Assembly: GCF_003268005.1 (NCBI RefSeq) | Contig: NZ_CP014213.1 | Span: 1,426,001-1,490,000 of the forward strand | From: Methanosphaera sp. BMS | GTDB lineage: Archaea > Methanobacteriota > Methanobacteria > Methanobacteriales > Methanobacteriaceae | Length of the DNA: 64,000 nt | Direction of reading: 5' to 3' | Part shown: in pieces, positions 29,708 to 40,300 of the stretch | How the letters are laid out: every line of letters begins with the position of its first letter | Numbering within the stretch: position 1 is the stretch's first letter | Made by a program: the position numbers and the translations under genes | The notes under the pieces: generated by a model | The model's input: the letters and a program-made list of their open reading frames with translations, nothing else | What the model was told of the DNA's origin: nothing | Databases searched by the model: none

Positions 29708-30412
29708 TTAAATGTTATCTTTTAATTGTTTTACTAATTGACTATCAATATGACCTGTATTTCTATCCCCACCGGAACATACGCATCCACGTACACCCAT
29801 TATGTCACAATCCAATTGTTTAAGTAAATTTATATGGTCTTGATTCACACTTCCGGCTAGTGCTACCTTAAGGTCATAGTCATGGGCTTTATCCACAAAA
29901 CTCGTTAGTTCATCCGTGGACTGATAATCAGTTAATGTATTACCGTTTTTATTGTATGTGTCAAGCATTGCCACGTCACAATTTGAATCTCTTGCTACTT
30001 CTATAATTTCTTGTGAGGATACTGAGTTTATATTATAGTAATCGGCATATCCACAGGCCACCACTGTTATGCTGTTATCATATTCTTTAACGCTTTTTAC
30101 TACTGCATCCATTACTTCTTTTGCTTGATTGTAATTATGGGTCCCATATAATCCTACCTTTATATAATCCGAACCTGAAACTGCACATCCTAAGGCAGCC
30201 AAAGATACCGTTCCTGGTTTGTAATCAACATCACCTACTGTTGTACTGATTACTTTGGATTTGTTAACGTATTGACTGATTTGTCTAATAACCCATGGAA
30301 AATTTGCACCTAATGAACCTTCCTTTGGATTTTTTATATCAAGTATGTCAGCATCACCCATTAAAGCTTCTTTGGCTTCATTTAAATTAATTGCACTAAC
30401 CAATAATTCCAT
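29708..30412 (-). CDS. mfnB: (5-formylfuran-3-yl)methyl phosphate synthase
   Basis: A 234-residue TIM-barrel protein of the DUF556/MfnB family. DADILDIKNPKEGSLGANFP (about 20-40) holds the catalytic Lys and phosphate contacts, followed by TVGDVDYKPGT, YIKVGLYGT and DVAMLDTYNKNG. MfnB fuses two molecules of glyceraldehyde 3-phosphate to form the furan precursor of methanofuran, the first C1 carrier of methanogenesis. AAGGTGATTAA precedes the start. It may be cotranscribed with pheS and the microprotein upstream. Confidence 0.93.
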   Translation of the reverse strand: MELLVSAINLNEAKEALMGDADILDIKNPKEGSLGANFPWVIRQISQYVNKSKVISTTVGDVDYKPGTVSLAALGCAVSGSDYIKVGLYGTHNYNQAKEVMDAVVKSVKEYDNSITVVACGYADYYNINSVSSQEIIEVARDSNCDVAMLDTYNKNGNTLTDYQSTDELTSFVDKAHDYDLKVALAGSVNQDHINLLKQLDCDIMGVRGCVCSGGDRNTGHIDSQLVKQLKDNI

Positions 30413-30523
30413 TTAATCACCTTGAAAATAAATAATAATAATCATCCATCATTAAAAAAAAATAAATCTTAAGTTTAAAAAAATAAAATAGAATAAAAAA
30501 AAATGGTATTAATTAGAAATAAA

Positions 30524-30676
30524 TCATAATACCTTCAATTCTTTAAGCAATATATCTCTTTCTTTTTTTAGGCTTTCTATTTTCTCTTTGTTTTCATCCT
30601 TATTTTCTTTTTCAAGTATACTTATTGTATTTGTTATTGCTTCTAAATTTAATTCTAATGAATTTATAACCATCAT
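30524..30676 (-). CDS. 50-residue coiled-coil microprotein after pheS
   Basis: A very short gene with an excellent ribosome binding site (GGAGGAGATT before ATGATG), 13 bases after the pheS stop. The product, about 50 residues, is one continuous amphipathic charged helix (MVINSLELNLEAITNTISIL then EKENKDENKEKIESLKKERD), a likely dimeric coiled coil. Nothing identifies it further. Its placement suggests coexpression with PheS. Confidence 0.68.
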   Translation of the reverse strand: MMVINSLELNLEAITNTISILEKENKDENKEKIESLKKERDILLKELKVL

Positions 30677-30689
30677 AATCTCCTCCAGT

Positions 30690-32243
30690 TTAGAATGATT
30701 TGATATTTTTTGTTACAGGTAACTTTCTTAACCATCCAATATCACTCTGGTATAACATACGTATATCCTCGATACCATAACGCATCATTGCTAATCTTTC
30801 TATTCCAAGACCAAAAGCGGCTACTTGTGTTTTGATTCCGAGAGGTTCCAATACTTCCGGCCTGAACATTCCAGATCCTCCAAGTTCCATCCAGCTTTTC
30901 TTTTCAGGAACATATATCTCTGATTCTATTGACAGATAAGTGTATGGGAAGTATGCTGGTCTGAAACGTACCTTAAATCCTAATTTTCTATAGAATTCCT
31001 TGAGGATTCCAAGTAAGTTTTTAAAGCTCATATCATCTCCGGCAACTATTCCTTCTACCTGATGGAATTCAGGCAAGTGTTTATAATTTATGGTTTCACG
31101 TCTAAATACTCTTCCCACGGAGAACATCTTGAGCGGAGGCTGATTTTCTGACAGATATCTTACAGACAAACCGGTTGTATGAGTTCTTAATACCATTTGT
31201 CTAGCCACATCTTCATTCCATTTGTATTTCCAACCATCAGAACCAGTATTTCCACCATGTTCATGTTCAGCCCTTGTTTTATCAACCAATTCCTGTGATG
31301 GTAATGTGGCTGTTTTAGGGTTTGAAACGTAGAATGTATCCTGCATTTCGCGTGCCGCATGATCTTGTGGCTGGAACAACATGTCAAAGTTCCAGAATGC
31401 TGACTCCAGGATGTTACCTTTTGCTTCGTCAAATCCCATGTCGATGAATATATCCCTGATTTCTTCAATGGTTTGCTGTAGTGGGTGTATTTTTCCAGGA
31501 TAATTGTTCGGAGTGGATGTGTTAATATCATAACCACGATAGTGGAGATTTTTCCATTCACCTGTTTTCAGTTGTTGATGTGTAAGCTGTGTTGCTTCAT
31601 TTTGAAAGGTAAACCCTTTTTCAAGTATTTTTTTACCTGTATCAGCTAATTTAAACTTGAATTCCTGTTCTGTTTTAATATTAAATAATTCTTTTCTTCG
31701 TTGAAATTGTTTTTTTGCATTATCGAAGCTTTTTGGAATGTTTTCACTGAGAACTTCTTTTTTATCATGAAGGAATTTTAAGAACTTGACTTGATCTAAT
31801 TCATCAATATTGACATTTTTTCCTTCATCAGTTATGATTAATTTACCATTATTCATTCTTGCCCATTTATTACGCATTAAGGTACCTATTGAAAACTTCA
31901 TCTGAGCTTGACTGACACCGGCTTTTTGAATAACCTCATCCATTGTTGCCTCATCTTTTCCTTCCTTAGAAAACTCCTGTAATGCTCTGAGAATTCTATG
32001 TTCCGGCAATCCATTTACGGCATAGTCCTCACCTTCTTCAGATAATCCAATCGTGTCAATGGATTTTTTAGCCACGGTAATAATACCCTTACTTTCAAGC
32101 ATACCTGCAGCACTAGTTACTGCCTTTACCGGCATGTCCTCTGTTTCAGCTATTTCTTCCGGACTTGAATCATCCTTTTTTTCAATACCGTCTAGAAATT
32201 TCTTTTCATACAAATGTAATTCGTTAATTATTTTATCTATCAT
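30690..32243 (-). CDS. pheS: phenylalanyl-tRNA synthetase alpha subunit
   Basis: A 517-residue class II aminoacyl-tRNA synthetase subunit of archaeal length. The N-terminal third has winged-helix-like repeats ([13 protein letters not shown]) that bind tRNA. The catalytic core contains [19 protein letters not shown] (motif 1 region), then [33 protein letters not shown] (motif 2) and [14 protein letters not shown] (motif 3). It works with PheT, which is not in this window. AAGGGGGAAAA lies about a dozen bases before the ATG. Confidence 0.96.
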   Translation of the reverse strand: MIDKIINELHLYEKKFLDGIEKKDDSSPEEIAETEDMPVKAVTSAAGMLESKGIITVAKKSIDTIGLSEEGEDYAVNGLPEHRILRALQEFSKEGKDEATMDEVIQKAGVSQAQMKFSIGTLMRNKWARMNNGKLIITDEGKNVNIDELDQVKFLKFLHDKKEVLSENIPKSFDNAKKQFQRRKELFNIKTEQEFKFKLADTGKKILEKGFTFQNEATQLTHQQLKTGEWKNLHYRGYDINTSTPNNYPGKIHPLQQTIEEIRDIFIDMGFDEAKGNILESAFWNFDMLFQPQDHAAREMQDTFYVSNPKTATLPSQELVDKTRAEHEHGGNTGSDGWKYKWNEDVARQMVLRTHTTGLSVRYLSENQPPLKMFSVGRVFRRETINYKHLPEFHQVEGIVAGDDMSFKNLLGILKEFYRKLGFKVRFRPAYFPYTYLSIESEIYVPEKKSWMELGGSGMFRPEVLEPLGIKTQVAAFGLGIERLAMMRYGIEDIRMLYQSDIGWLRKLPVTKNIKSF

Positions 32244-32272
32244 TAATCTATTTTCCCCCTTAATATCATTAT

Positions 32273-33202
32273 TTATAAACCGCTTTGTGAATATTTATCA
32301 ACCAAACTTACAAATATGGAAGCTGCCGTAAAATCCGCAGTTGTTCCAGGATTATATTTATTTTCATGCAAGTATTCATCGAATTTATTTAATGCATCCA
32401 GTCTTTGGCTTGTTTGAATATCTGTAGATTCAAGTATTTCCTGAGCCTTTTGTGATATATCCTCAGCTATTTCATCACCGTATTTTCTTGAAATCAAGGT
32501 ATCCTTTGTGGTTGATAATATCCTCAAATAGCATTCTATTGCAGAATCATTTAATGGATATTCACAGGATAATTCCGAATATAATGGAAAGCCTATGTTG
32601 AATATGACCGGTAATTTATTTGTTAATTCATAGGATATCATATCATATTTAGATGACATTTGAAGCAAATCATAGAGATTGATGTTATTATTTATCAGTT
32701 CATCTATAGTATTTGAATTATTGACATCATACTTTGATGTTTTATTTTCCATGCCCCCCGCCTTTGATAATACTATTGCCTTAACGAATGCTATTGCATC
32801 ATCCACTACGGTATTTCTCATTATAAGATCCACAGTGCCGGGCAGGTATTTTATTGAAGCATCATCATCCATAGTAGCACATGCAGCTGCTATAGGCATA
32901 AACAATAAGGATATTCCAAGATTAGTATTGGTACTAACCAACCTGTTTGTATCTTCTATTGCTCCCAAAATATTGTCTCCAACTTTTATATTACTTAATA
33001 AGTTAGGATAATAGTTGATTGCCTTGGCGGCTACTTGTTCCAAGTGTCCTCTTATGCATACGCTACTTACCAAGAAGTCCTCATAGGACATGTTATCAAA
33101 GTCATGTGTCCTGTGAACGTTACCCGGTTTCGGATAAGCACTAACTTCAAACAATGTTGCCATTTCACCTAATTTTCCTATGTCCTGAGAATTCAGATTC
33201 AT
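32273..33202 (-). CDS. CitG/MdcB-like triphosphoribosyl-dephospho-CoA synthase family protein
   Basis: About 309 residues. The opening [31 protein letters not shown] matches the CitG/MdcB family, which in bacteria attaches ribosyl triphosphate to dephospho-CoA to make the citrate-lyase or malonate-decarboxylase prosthetic group. No citrate lyase or malonate decarboxylase gene is nearby, and archaeal homologues have no proven role, so the reaction is uncertain. An ATG eight codons upstream contains the only good ribosome binding site (GGAGGATATGAT) inside its own codons, so I prefer ATG 33202, though its spacing is long. pheS follows 29 bases downstream. Confidence 0.82.
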   Translation of the reverse strand: MNLNSQDIGKLGEMATLFEVSAYPKPGNVHRTHDFDNMSYEDFLVSSVCIRGHLEQVAAKAINYYPNLLSNIKVGDNILGAIEDTNRLVSTNTNLGISLLFMPIAAACATMDDDASIKYLPGTVDLIMRNTVVDDAIAFVKAIVLSKAGGMENKTSKYDVNNSNTIDELINNNINLYDLLQMSSKYDMISYELTNKLPVIFNIGFPLYSELSCEYPLNDSAIECYLRILSTTKDTLISRKYGDEIAEDISQKAQEILESTDIQTSQRLDALNKFDEYLHENKYNPGTTADFTAASIFVSLVDKYSQSGL

Positions 33203-33474
33203 ACAATTATCATATCCTCCACGCATATTTTAAAGTTTAAAAAAATATGTAATTAACCATAATTTATTATAATATAATTTATGTAATTAATAGATTATTA
33301 ATATTGGGTTATTTTTTGATGAAAAATAATGAAAAGGATATTCAGTTTATCGACTAAAAAAACAAATTGAATCATGGAAAATAATTGCTAAAAAAAGCGA
33401 TTGAATCAAATAGTTAAAGTGATTTAAAATGATTTTGAATAAAAATAAGAAATGAAAAAAATGGGAAAAATTAA

Positions 33475-34440
33475 TTATTCAATCCCCATTAATTGTGGAA
33501 CGAAATAACTGATAATCATATCTGCTCCGGCTCTTTTTATTGAAAGCAGTGTTTCATCAAGCAAATCCTCTGTGATATATCCTTTTTCAATACCGGCCGT
33601 TATCATCGAATACTCACCGCTTACCTGATAAGCAATTGTCGGCATTTTAAATTGCTGTTTTACTTCACGTAAAACATCAAGATATGCAAGTGCAGGTTTT
33701 ACGATGATTGCATCGGCTCCTTCATCAATATCCATAGCAACTTCAAGTATTGCCTCATTGAAGTTGGCAGGATCCATCTGATATGAACGTCTGTCACCAA
33801 AACTAGGAGCAGAATCAGCAGCTTCCCTGAATGGTGCATAGTAAGTTGATGCATACTTGGCAGCATAGGAGAATATCGGAACGTTCAAATAATCATTAGC
33901 ATCCAATCCATCACGAATAGCCATCACACGACCATCCATCATGTCACTAGGTGCTACTACATCCACACCGGCATCGGCATAGCTTACTGCTATTTTTGAT
34001 AGATAATCCAGTGTTTCATCATTTTGAACATATTCATCGCGTATGATACCACAGTGTCCATGACTTGTGTATTCACACATACATACATCCCCCATGACTA
34101 CAAGGTTTGTCTGTTGTTTTAATGCCCTTATTGTTTGTTGGATGATTCCATCCTTATCATATGCACTGCTTGCTACTTCATCCTTATGTGCAGGTATTCC
34201 AAATAGCAGCACACTTGTCAATCCATTGTCTTCAAGTAATCCTGCAAAATCCACCGCATCATCAACGGAGTACCGGTACTGGCCAGGCATGGTACTTATT
34301 TCTTCAGGATTACCGTTTTCTGCCTCTTCCTTGATATATAACGGATATATTAAATCACTCATATCAACACTTGTTTCTTGAAACATTGCCCTTATTCTTG
34401 CGTCGGTTCTCATTCTTCTCATTCTTCTTATTGGAAACAT
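33475..34440 (-). CDS. hemB: porphobilinogen synthase (delta-aminolevulinate dehydratase)
   Basis: About 321 residues. The zinc-binding loop [14 protein letters not shown] (near 120) and the Schiff-base lysine region [12 protein letters not shown] (near 245) identify it. It condenses two 5-aminolevulinate molecules to porphobilinogen, the pyrrole used for F430, corrinoids and other tetrapyrroles. YPLYIKEE and RSYQMDPAN are also typical. ATG at 34440 directly follows GGTGGTAAGT, so I prefer it to the ATG four codons earlier. It is apart from other tetrapyrrole genes. Confidence 0.95.
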   Translation of the reverse strand: MFPIRRMRRMRTDARIRAMFQETSVDMSDLIYPLYIKEEAENGNPEEISTMPGQYRYSVDDAVDFAGLLEDNGLTSVLLFGIPAHKDEVASSAYDKDGIIQQTIRALKQQTNLVVMGDVCMCEYTSHGHCGIIRDEYVQNDETLDYLSKIAVSYADAGVDVVAPSDMMDGRVMAIRDGLDANDYLNVPIFSYAAKYASTYYAPFREAADSAPSFGDRRSYQMDPANFNEAILEVAMDIDEGADAIIVKPALAYLDVLREVKQQFKMPTIAYQVSGEYSMITAGIEKGYITEDLLDETLLSIKRAGADMIISYFVPQLMGIE

Positions 34441-34490
34441 ACTTACCACCATATAAATTTTAGATTATTGTAAATTGAATTAATTAATAT

Positions 34491-35375
34491 TTATTTTTGT
34501 AATGATAAAAAGTCATATATTACCTTAGCCGCATTTACGCTTGTCACATCACCTATTTCATTAGATGCAACCTCAACCACGTCCAATCCACGAACATCCT
34601 TATTTGATAAGGCATAAATTATATCCTCCAGCATCATAGGCGTTAACCCACATGGTGCAGGTGTGCCAACTGATGGGGCATAGGCAGGATCCAATACGTC
34701 AATATCAACTGTAATATAAACAGGCGAGTTTATATCCTTTAATTTATCAAACAAGCCTTTTGGGTCTTGACGTAATTGATGACTGCTAAAGTAAGTGATA
34801 TTATCATGTGCTTTTACATATTCATATTCTTCATATTCTGCAGATCTTATACCGATTTGTATTATTTCCTTAGGATTTAATTCATGTACACGACGGAGTA
34901 CACTTGCATGGGAGTATTTTTCACCAAGATACTCATCCCTCATGTCAAAATGTGCATCCAAATGAACAACCACCATGTTACTGAAAGCTTCCGGGTCATT
35001 ATCATGTAATGATTTTAAAATACTGTAAGTTACTGTATGTTCTCCACCAATGGTTATGGGAGTTAAGTTCTTATCGAGCAATTCATTAACCGTATCATAT
35101 ATCATATTTCCGGTTTCCTGATAATTTCCTGGAATTACCTGAACATCCCCTATATCATAACTGACAGTTGTAACGGATGTATCAAAACGTAGATTATATT
35201 GTTCAAAATTATATGAAGCTTCCCTTACTGCTTTTGGACCGTAACGAGCACCTGATTTGTAGCTGGTTGTACTGTCAAATCCCACGCCCATTATTGAGTA
35301 TCCTTTTTCGTATTCTTCATCGTTAAATTCTTCGGAAAAAGCAAATTTCATCATATTATCTGCATAAAAAAACAT
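34491..35375 (-). CDS. speB: agmatinase/arginase-family ureohydrolase (SpeB-like)
   Basis: About 294 residues. The binuclear manganese site is intact: GGEHTVTYS, HLDAHFDMRDE and TVDIDVLDPAYAP. SVGTPAPCGLTPMM follows, as in agmatinases. It probably cleaves agmatine to putrescine and urea for polyamine synthesis; arginase or guanidinobutyrase activity cannot be excluded. The frame extends upstream through a TATA-like GATATAAATATA, so I start at ATG 35375, which follows AAGTGGTATT and reads MFFYADNMMKFAF. Another start pair (ATGATG, 35354/35351) is possible. An insertion sequence begins about 100 bases upstream but leaves the promoter region. Confidence 0.88.
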   Translation of the reverse strand: MFFYADNMMKFAFSEEFNDEEYEKGYSIMGVGFDSTTSYKSGARYGPKAVREASYNFEQYNLRFDTSVTTVSYDIGDVQVIPGNYQETGNMIYDTVNELLDKNLTPITIGGEHTVTYSILKSLHDNDPEAFSNMVVVHLDAHFDMRDEYLGEKYSHASVLRRVHELNPKEIIQIGIRSAEYEEYEYVKAHDNITYFSSHQLRQDPKGLFDKLKDINSPVYITVDIDVLDPAYAPSVGTPAPCGLTPMMLEDIIYALSNKDVRGLDVVEVASNEIGDVTSVNAAKVIYDFLSLQK

Positions 35376-35480
35376 AATAAAATACCACTTGAATATTTTC
35401 TTGATAATTATATTTATATCATTATTCATTAAAAAGATTGTTTGAGAAATGGTACATAGTAATTATTTATATTATTACAA

Positions 35481-35500
35481 TTAAGGGGAATTCGCCAAAA
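35481..35500 (+). repeat. left terminal inverted repeat of the insertion sequence
   Basis: The GGGG(A/G)...CGCCAAAA pattern is shared with the right end in inverted orientation. It begins with TTAA. Confidence 0.7.
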
Positions 35501-35718
35501 TTAATTTTACACTGGAAGTGGTACAACTTCAAATTTTTTAAATTCAATTATTTTTAGAATTACATTATTTTTAAGAGTTATATCTATATGTAAAGATATA
35601 CTTTTAATCATTTTTCATATGGAGATTATTTTTATTCTTATTTTTGTTAATAATCATTAATTAATTAGTAAAGTTTATATAGTAGATTATACATAATTAT
35701 TATTATAAATTGAATTAA

Positions 35719-37230
35719 ATGGATTGTTTATTTATGGTTATGAAAAATATGGATAAGAAACAAACTAAAATGATTATTAGAACTAATGATTACAATGTTC
35801 CAAGTGATCATATTTCTCGTTTTGTTGTTGATTTTATTGAAGATGCTTATGAAAAATTAGACATTAAAGTAAATGAAAATAATAAAGGTAGACCCTCTTA
35901 TAACCTTTGTTCAATGATTAAATTACTTATTTGGGCTAAATTAGAACATATGGATAGTGCTAGAATTATTGAAGAGATGGCAAAGTACCATGATATATTT
36001 AAGTTTGTTTGTGATGGAAGTACTCCTTCAGAACGAACAATACAAAGATATCGGGATGAATACGGAGAATATTATGAGTTATTTCTACAAATGACACTGA
36101 AAAAAGCATCAGAAGAAAAATATACAGAATTTAATCACGTTGCTATCGATGGAACCGTGAAAAAAGCATGTAATTCCAACCATAACACAATCTCAAAAAA
36201 AGAAACCCAAATATTACTTCAATATTATAAAGGAGTTCAAATTGATGAAAATAAACTGGAAAACCTTCATAAACCTGCTAAAAAATTATATGAAAATCCA
36301 AATCTAAATAATGAAGAAAAATTAGAAATATTATACGACATAGAAACAGAATTCACACTCACCTGACAAGATAAAATACCAATGAACGATAAACAAGCAC
36401 GTAAAATGAAAGGAAAAAAAGGAAACTTCTTAATAGCATATAATATACAATCAGCAGTTGATTATGATACAAAATTAATTTGTGCAATAAATGTCACACA
36501 AAGTCCAACAGACCATTACCAACTACCAGCAATAGCCGATAAAGCAATAAAAAATATAAAAAAAATACCAGAACATATGAGTGCAGATACCATCTATTTA
36601 AATCCCACAAGCTTATCATACTTTAAAAATAAGAATATTGATGGACTAATACCAACAAGAAAACAATCCAAAGAAATAATAGGAAAATTAAACAAAAACC
36701 CATTTCATAAAGATCATTTCGAATATATCGGAGAAAAAGATGTATTTAAATGTCCAGCAGGACACTATTTAACATTTTACAATCAATACACAATACCAGA
36801 CAAAGATCCAGAAAAACCAGCAAAAATAAAACGATTATACAACAATTACACAGCATGCAAAAACTGCAAATATCAAAAAGACTGCATATCACAAAAACAA
36901 ACACACAGAACCATCACAGAAAACGGCAATAGATTACAAATAGAAATGTACTTCAAAATGGAAAAAGAAGAATATCAAGAAGAATACAGTAAAAGACCAT
37001 GTGTAGAAGGACCATTCGGAACATTCAAAGAATTCTATCACATAGAACAAGAAGTTGTAATAGGAAAAACAAAAACAGAAGAAAGAATCTACTTGGATGC
37101 ATTAGCATATAACATAAAAAGATTATACAACTTAAAATACAATAAAAACAATCAAAAAGAAGATATAATGAATTTTTGTGAAAATATATCCGTTAAACAC
37201 CAATTAACACTTGATGTAAATATATTTTAA
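35719..37230 (+). pseudogene. DDE transposase interrupted by an in-frame TGA
   Basis: Two open stretches in the same frame, 35719-36366 (215 residues) and 36367-37230, are separated only by TGA at 36364-36366. Restoring one codon (for example TGG, Trp) gives a transposase of about 503 residues. The first half has the N-terminal helical domain (GRPSYNLCSMIKLLIWAKLE) and FNHVAIDGTVKKA with the first catalytic Asp. The second half has KKGNFLIAYNIQSAVDYDTK, MSADTIYLNP (second Asp region), a Cys4 zinc motif (CKNCKYQKDC) and VEGPFGTFKEFYH with the Glu. The nonsense codon probably inactivates it, unless TGA is read through. Confidence 0.85.
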
Positions 37231-37248
37231 AAGAAATCAAAAAATCAT

Positions 37249-37267
37249 TTTTGGCGGACCCCCTTAA
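37249..37267 (-). repeat. right terminal inverted repeat of the insertion sequence
   Basis: It is the inverted counterpart of the left end, with CCGCCAAAA and TTAAGGGG conserved. It lies 18 bases after the transposase stop. Confidence 0.7.
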
Positions 37268-37394
37268 GAAGTATAAAAATTTCTACCATGATAGATAAAA
37301 AAAGGATATTGATAAAAATTTTTTTCCATATGAATAAAAAAAGAGAAAACAGGGGGAAGTTAATGAAAATTATGTTATCCATACGCTTCCAATA

Positions 37395-40300
37395 TCAGTT
37401 AACAGTCAAGACTTTGGTATCTTCAAGTCTACCATAGTCGGAAGATATGTATGTAGCCGTGATGTTATATGTACCAGCTTTCATATTTTCAGGTAGCGTA
37501 TATTCTACACTTACCTGTCCATTTACCACTTTGGCATAGATTACTTTACCGTTTGAGTCTTTTACTGTTTTACCATTTACCTTGAATACGACTTTACCAG
37601 TATTTACAGGTACTGCAGCATTTATTGTAGCAGTTAATGTAACTGTTTGGTTAACTGTTGTTGTTACATCCTCGGTAGTTATTGTTGGTTCGGCTGATTC
37701 TGTTGTTACCGTGATTTTTTCTTTGTCACTTGATAACTTGCCTACATCAGCTGAACCTGAGTATACTGCCTGTATGCTTGAGTTTTCTTTTAACCAACTT
37801 TCCGGTACTTCATAATCTTCAATTGTAGCTACACCATTTACGACTTTTGCATAGATGATTTTACCTTGGCCGTTTTTAAGTGTTTTGCCGTTTACCTTGA
37901 AGTATACTTTTCCATTGGATAGGCTGCTTGCCACTTCGTCACCATAGTATATGCTTGCCCGAATGGTTGCAGAACTTCCTACTGTAAATTCGGTCGTGTC
38001 CACTTTTATGGTGTATTCCTTGGCCGGCACTTCATCTGGTATGTTGTTTTCTATTACGTTTGTATCGTCATTTGAGTATACTGCATCATTTCCTGCAGCG
38101 GTTTTCGTTAGGAGGTAGTTGTCAGTTACTATGTTGTTTTTGCTTCCGGTTATGTTTATGGTATTAGTTAGATCTGATGGGTTGTCCACTGTTATGTTGT
38201 TGTATGTGATTGTGTTTGAATCGGAGTTACCCGTTAATTTTATACCTGTTGTTTCTGCCAGGATATTGTCCAGTTCTACTGGCATACCATCCATTTTTCC
38301 TGTTAATGTCATGTTGTTGTATGAGATGATGTTGTTTTTGCTTATGTATGTTCCTATTGCCATTACATAATTGTTGTTGGCGTTGAAGTTATTGTATGTT
38401 ATTTCATTGTTTTGCGTACTCCATAATTCAATTAGGTATACGCTGCTTGAATCTGCTGTTATGTTATTGTATTTTATTACATTGCCTGTTACTTCTGCCA
38501 TGTAGTTTGTTGATACATATATACCATAGGTTACATCTTCTGCTTTTACATAGATGTTGTTGTTTGTCACATTGTTTCTTCTTGCTCCCTGGATTAATTC
38601 CACTGCATTTGCATAGTATGTACCGTAGGATGTTATGTTGTTTGAGTCTATGAGGTTGTCGTTTGCATTATCTGATACTGCTATAGCGTATGTGTACATT
38701 TTAGCTTCTGTTATAATGTTGTTGTTTAATATCCGGTTATTGTCACATGGATTGTTATCACTACCGCTTATCTGTATGGATTCAATTGTACCATAGGCTG
38801 ATGATGTTCCAGTAGCATTTGTTGTGATGTTGTTATCCTGTACCAATACGTTTTCTGACTCTTTTATGACAATTGATGATGTTATAACACCTTTATCGCC
38901 GTAGAAGTCTATATCGGAACATGGACCGATTGTTGTAATGTCACTTGATAATATGTTAACATCATGTGAGTTTACAACTTTTATTGCATGTGTTGAATCC
39001 TCGGTATTGAATTGTGATAATGTGATGTTTTCTATCGTTATGTTAAATGTGTCCACTACCTTTATGATTGACTCGGATGTTTGGTTGTTGTTCATTATGA
39101 CATTTGTTAATTTTGAGTTGTCACTGTTTTGTGCAAATTCAATTGTACAGTTTTCAAATACTGCCTGATTGGTATATGTTGTAAGAGTTACAGGCATATT
39201 GATGAAAATGTCACGGTTTTTGAATACAGAGTCAAATTTAAGTACAGAATTTGGCGTGATGAAGTCCTTAAGCATTCCTTCATCATCGAAGTACTCGGTG
39301 TAGTTTCCATCATTCAATATGATTTCCATAGCTTCAGGCATAGCTGCCGTAGCGGTTATTGTATTTACCGCTTCATTTTGAATTACATTAATTGTGAATT
39401 CTTCGGATTTTACTGTATAAGTGTTTATTGCTTGTCCATCAACCACTTCTACAACATCATCTGCAAATTTACCTTTTTGGGATTCGTATTCAACAGTAAA
39501 TCCACCTGGTAGTGTGTTTGCATAGTCGCTTATTACTCCTTGAGTGTTGTTTAGTTTGTTGAATGTTGTCGTTAGTTCTATGAGGTCATTGTAGTTTATG
39601 TTTGTCAGATCACCTGTCGTAGTAGTCATTATAATCCAATTGTCAACTATTACTTCTGCCGCCGTTTCTTTGTATACATCATCATAATCATCCCATGCCC
39701 AGTACTGTCCGGATGCCACGAATTTTTTCGGGTTATCGTTTGTTGCCCAGTAATTGTTGTTGGCGGTAATTGTTTTTCCATATTCATTTGTGTTGAATAA
39801 TGCACTGATTCCTTCCTGACATATGAATACTGAATTTTCCACATTTGTAGTTCCATAGTAGTTATCTATTATGGATCCGTTGGCTGTTGCCGTGTTATTT
39901 ATGAATATGCATGACTGTATGTTTAATTGTTCACCGTTATTATAGAATACTCCTCCTTCACGTCCCTGTGAGTTTGTCACCTTGTTTTCTATGAAGGTAC
40001 AGTTGTTTACTGTTGTGTTCTTTCTGCTTTCCATTACTCCTCCTCGACCAATGGATGCAGTGTTGTTTATGAATGTTGAGTTTTCAAGTAATGCGGGATA
40101 TTTCTGTCCCATACTGTATATACCGGCAAGTTGTGCTTCATTGTTTTCCATTAATGAATTGGTTATTGTCAATCCACCGTTTAGGATAATCCATCCCTGA
40201 CTGTCTGTTGAACCAAAAACCTTTTTGGTATTTCTTATCGTGGAGTTGTCTATTGTTAGATTTGATGCCGTTCTTACGATTGCTCCCGTGTTGTTTTCTA

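Larger units (their letters stand above)
35481..37267 (+). mobile_element. insertion sequence, about 1.8 kb, with imperfect terminal inverted repeats
   Basis: The left end TTAAGGGGAATTCGCCAAAA (35481-35500) and the inverted right end TTAAGGGGGTCCGCCAAAA (37267-37249 read on the minus strand) match with one gap and a few substitutions. Both ends carry TTAA outermost, a palindrome that could be a 4-bp target duplication or part of the ends. The element encodes one DDE transposase split by an in-frame TGA. It lies between speB and the adhesin 3 gene. The family looks like IS1182 or another IS5/IS1182-type DDE group by transposase layout. Confidence 0.8.

Noticed and set aside
35376-35429. Longer N-terminus for the agmatinase
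   Set aside because: The extension would run through a TATA-like element and an AT-rich leader, has no ribosome site, and is not typical of the family.
37320-37440. Short + strand frame after the insertion sequence
   Set aside because: About 35 codons, running into the antisense of adhesin 3, without conservation evidence.
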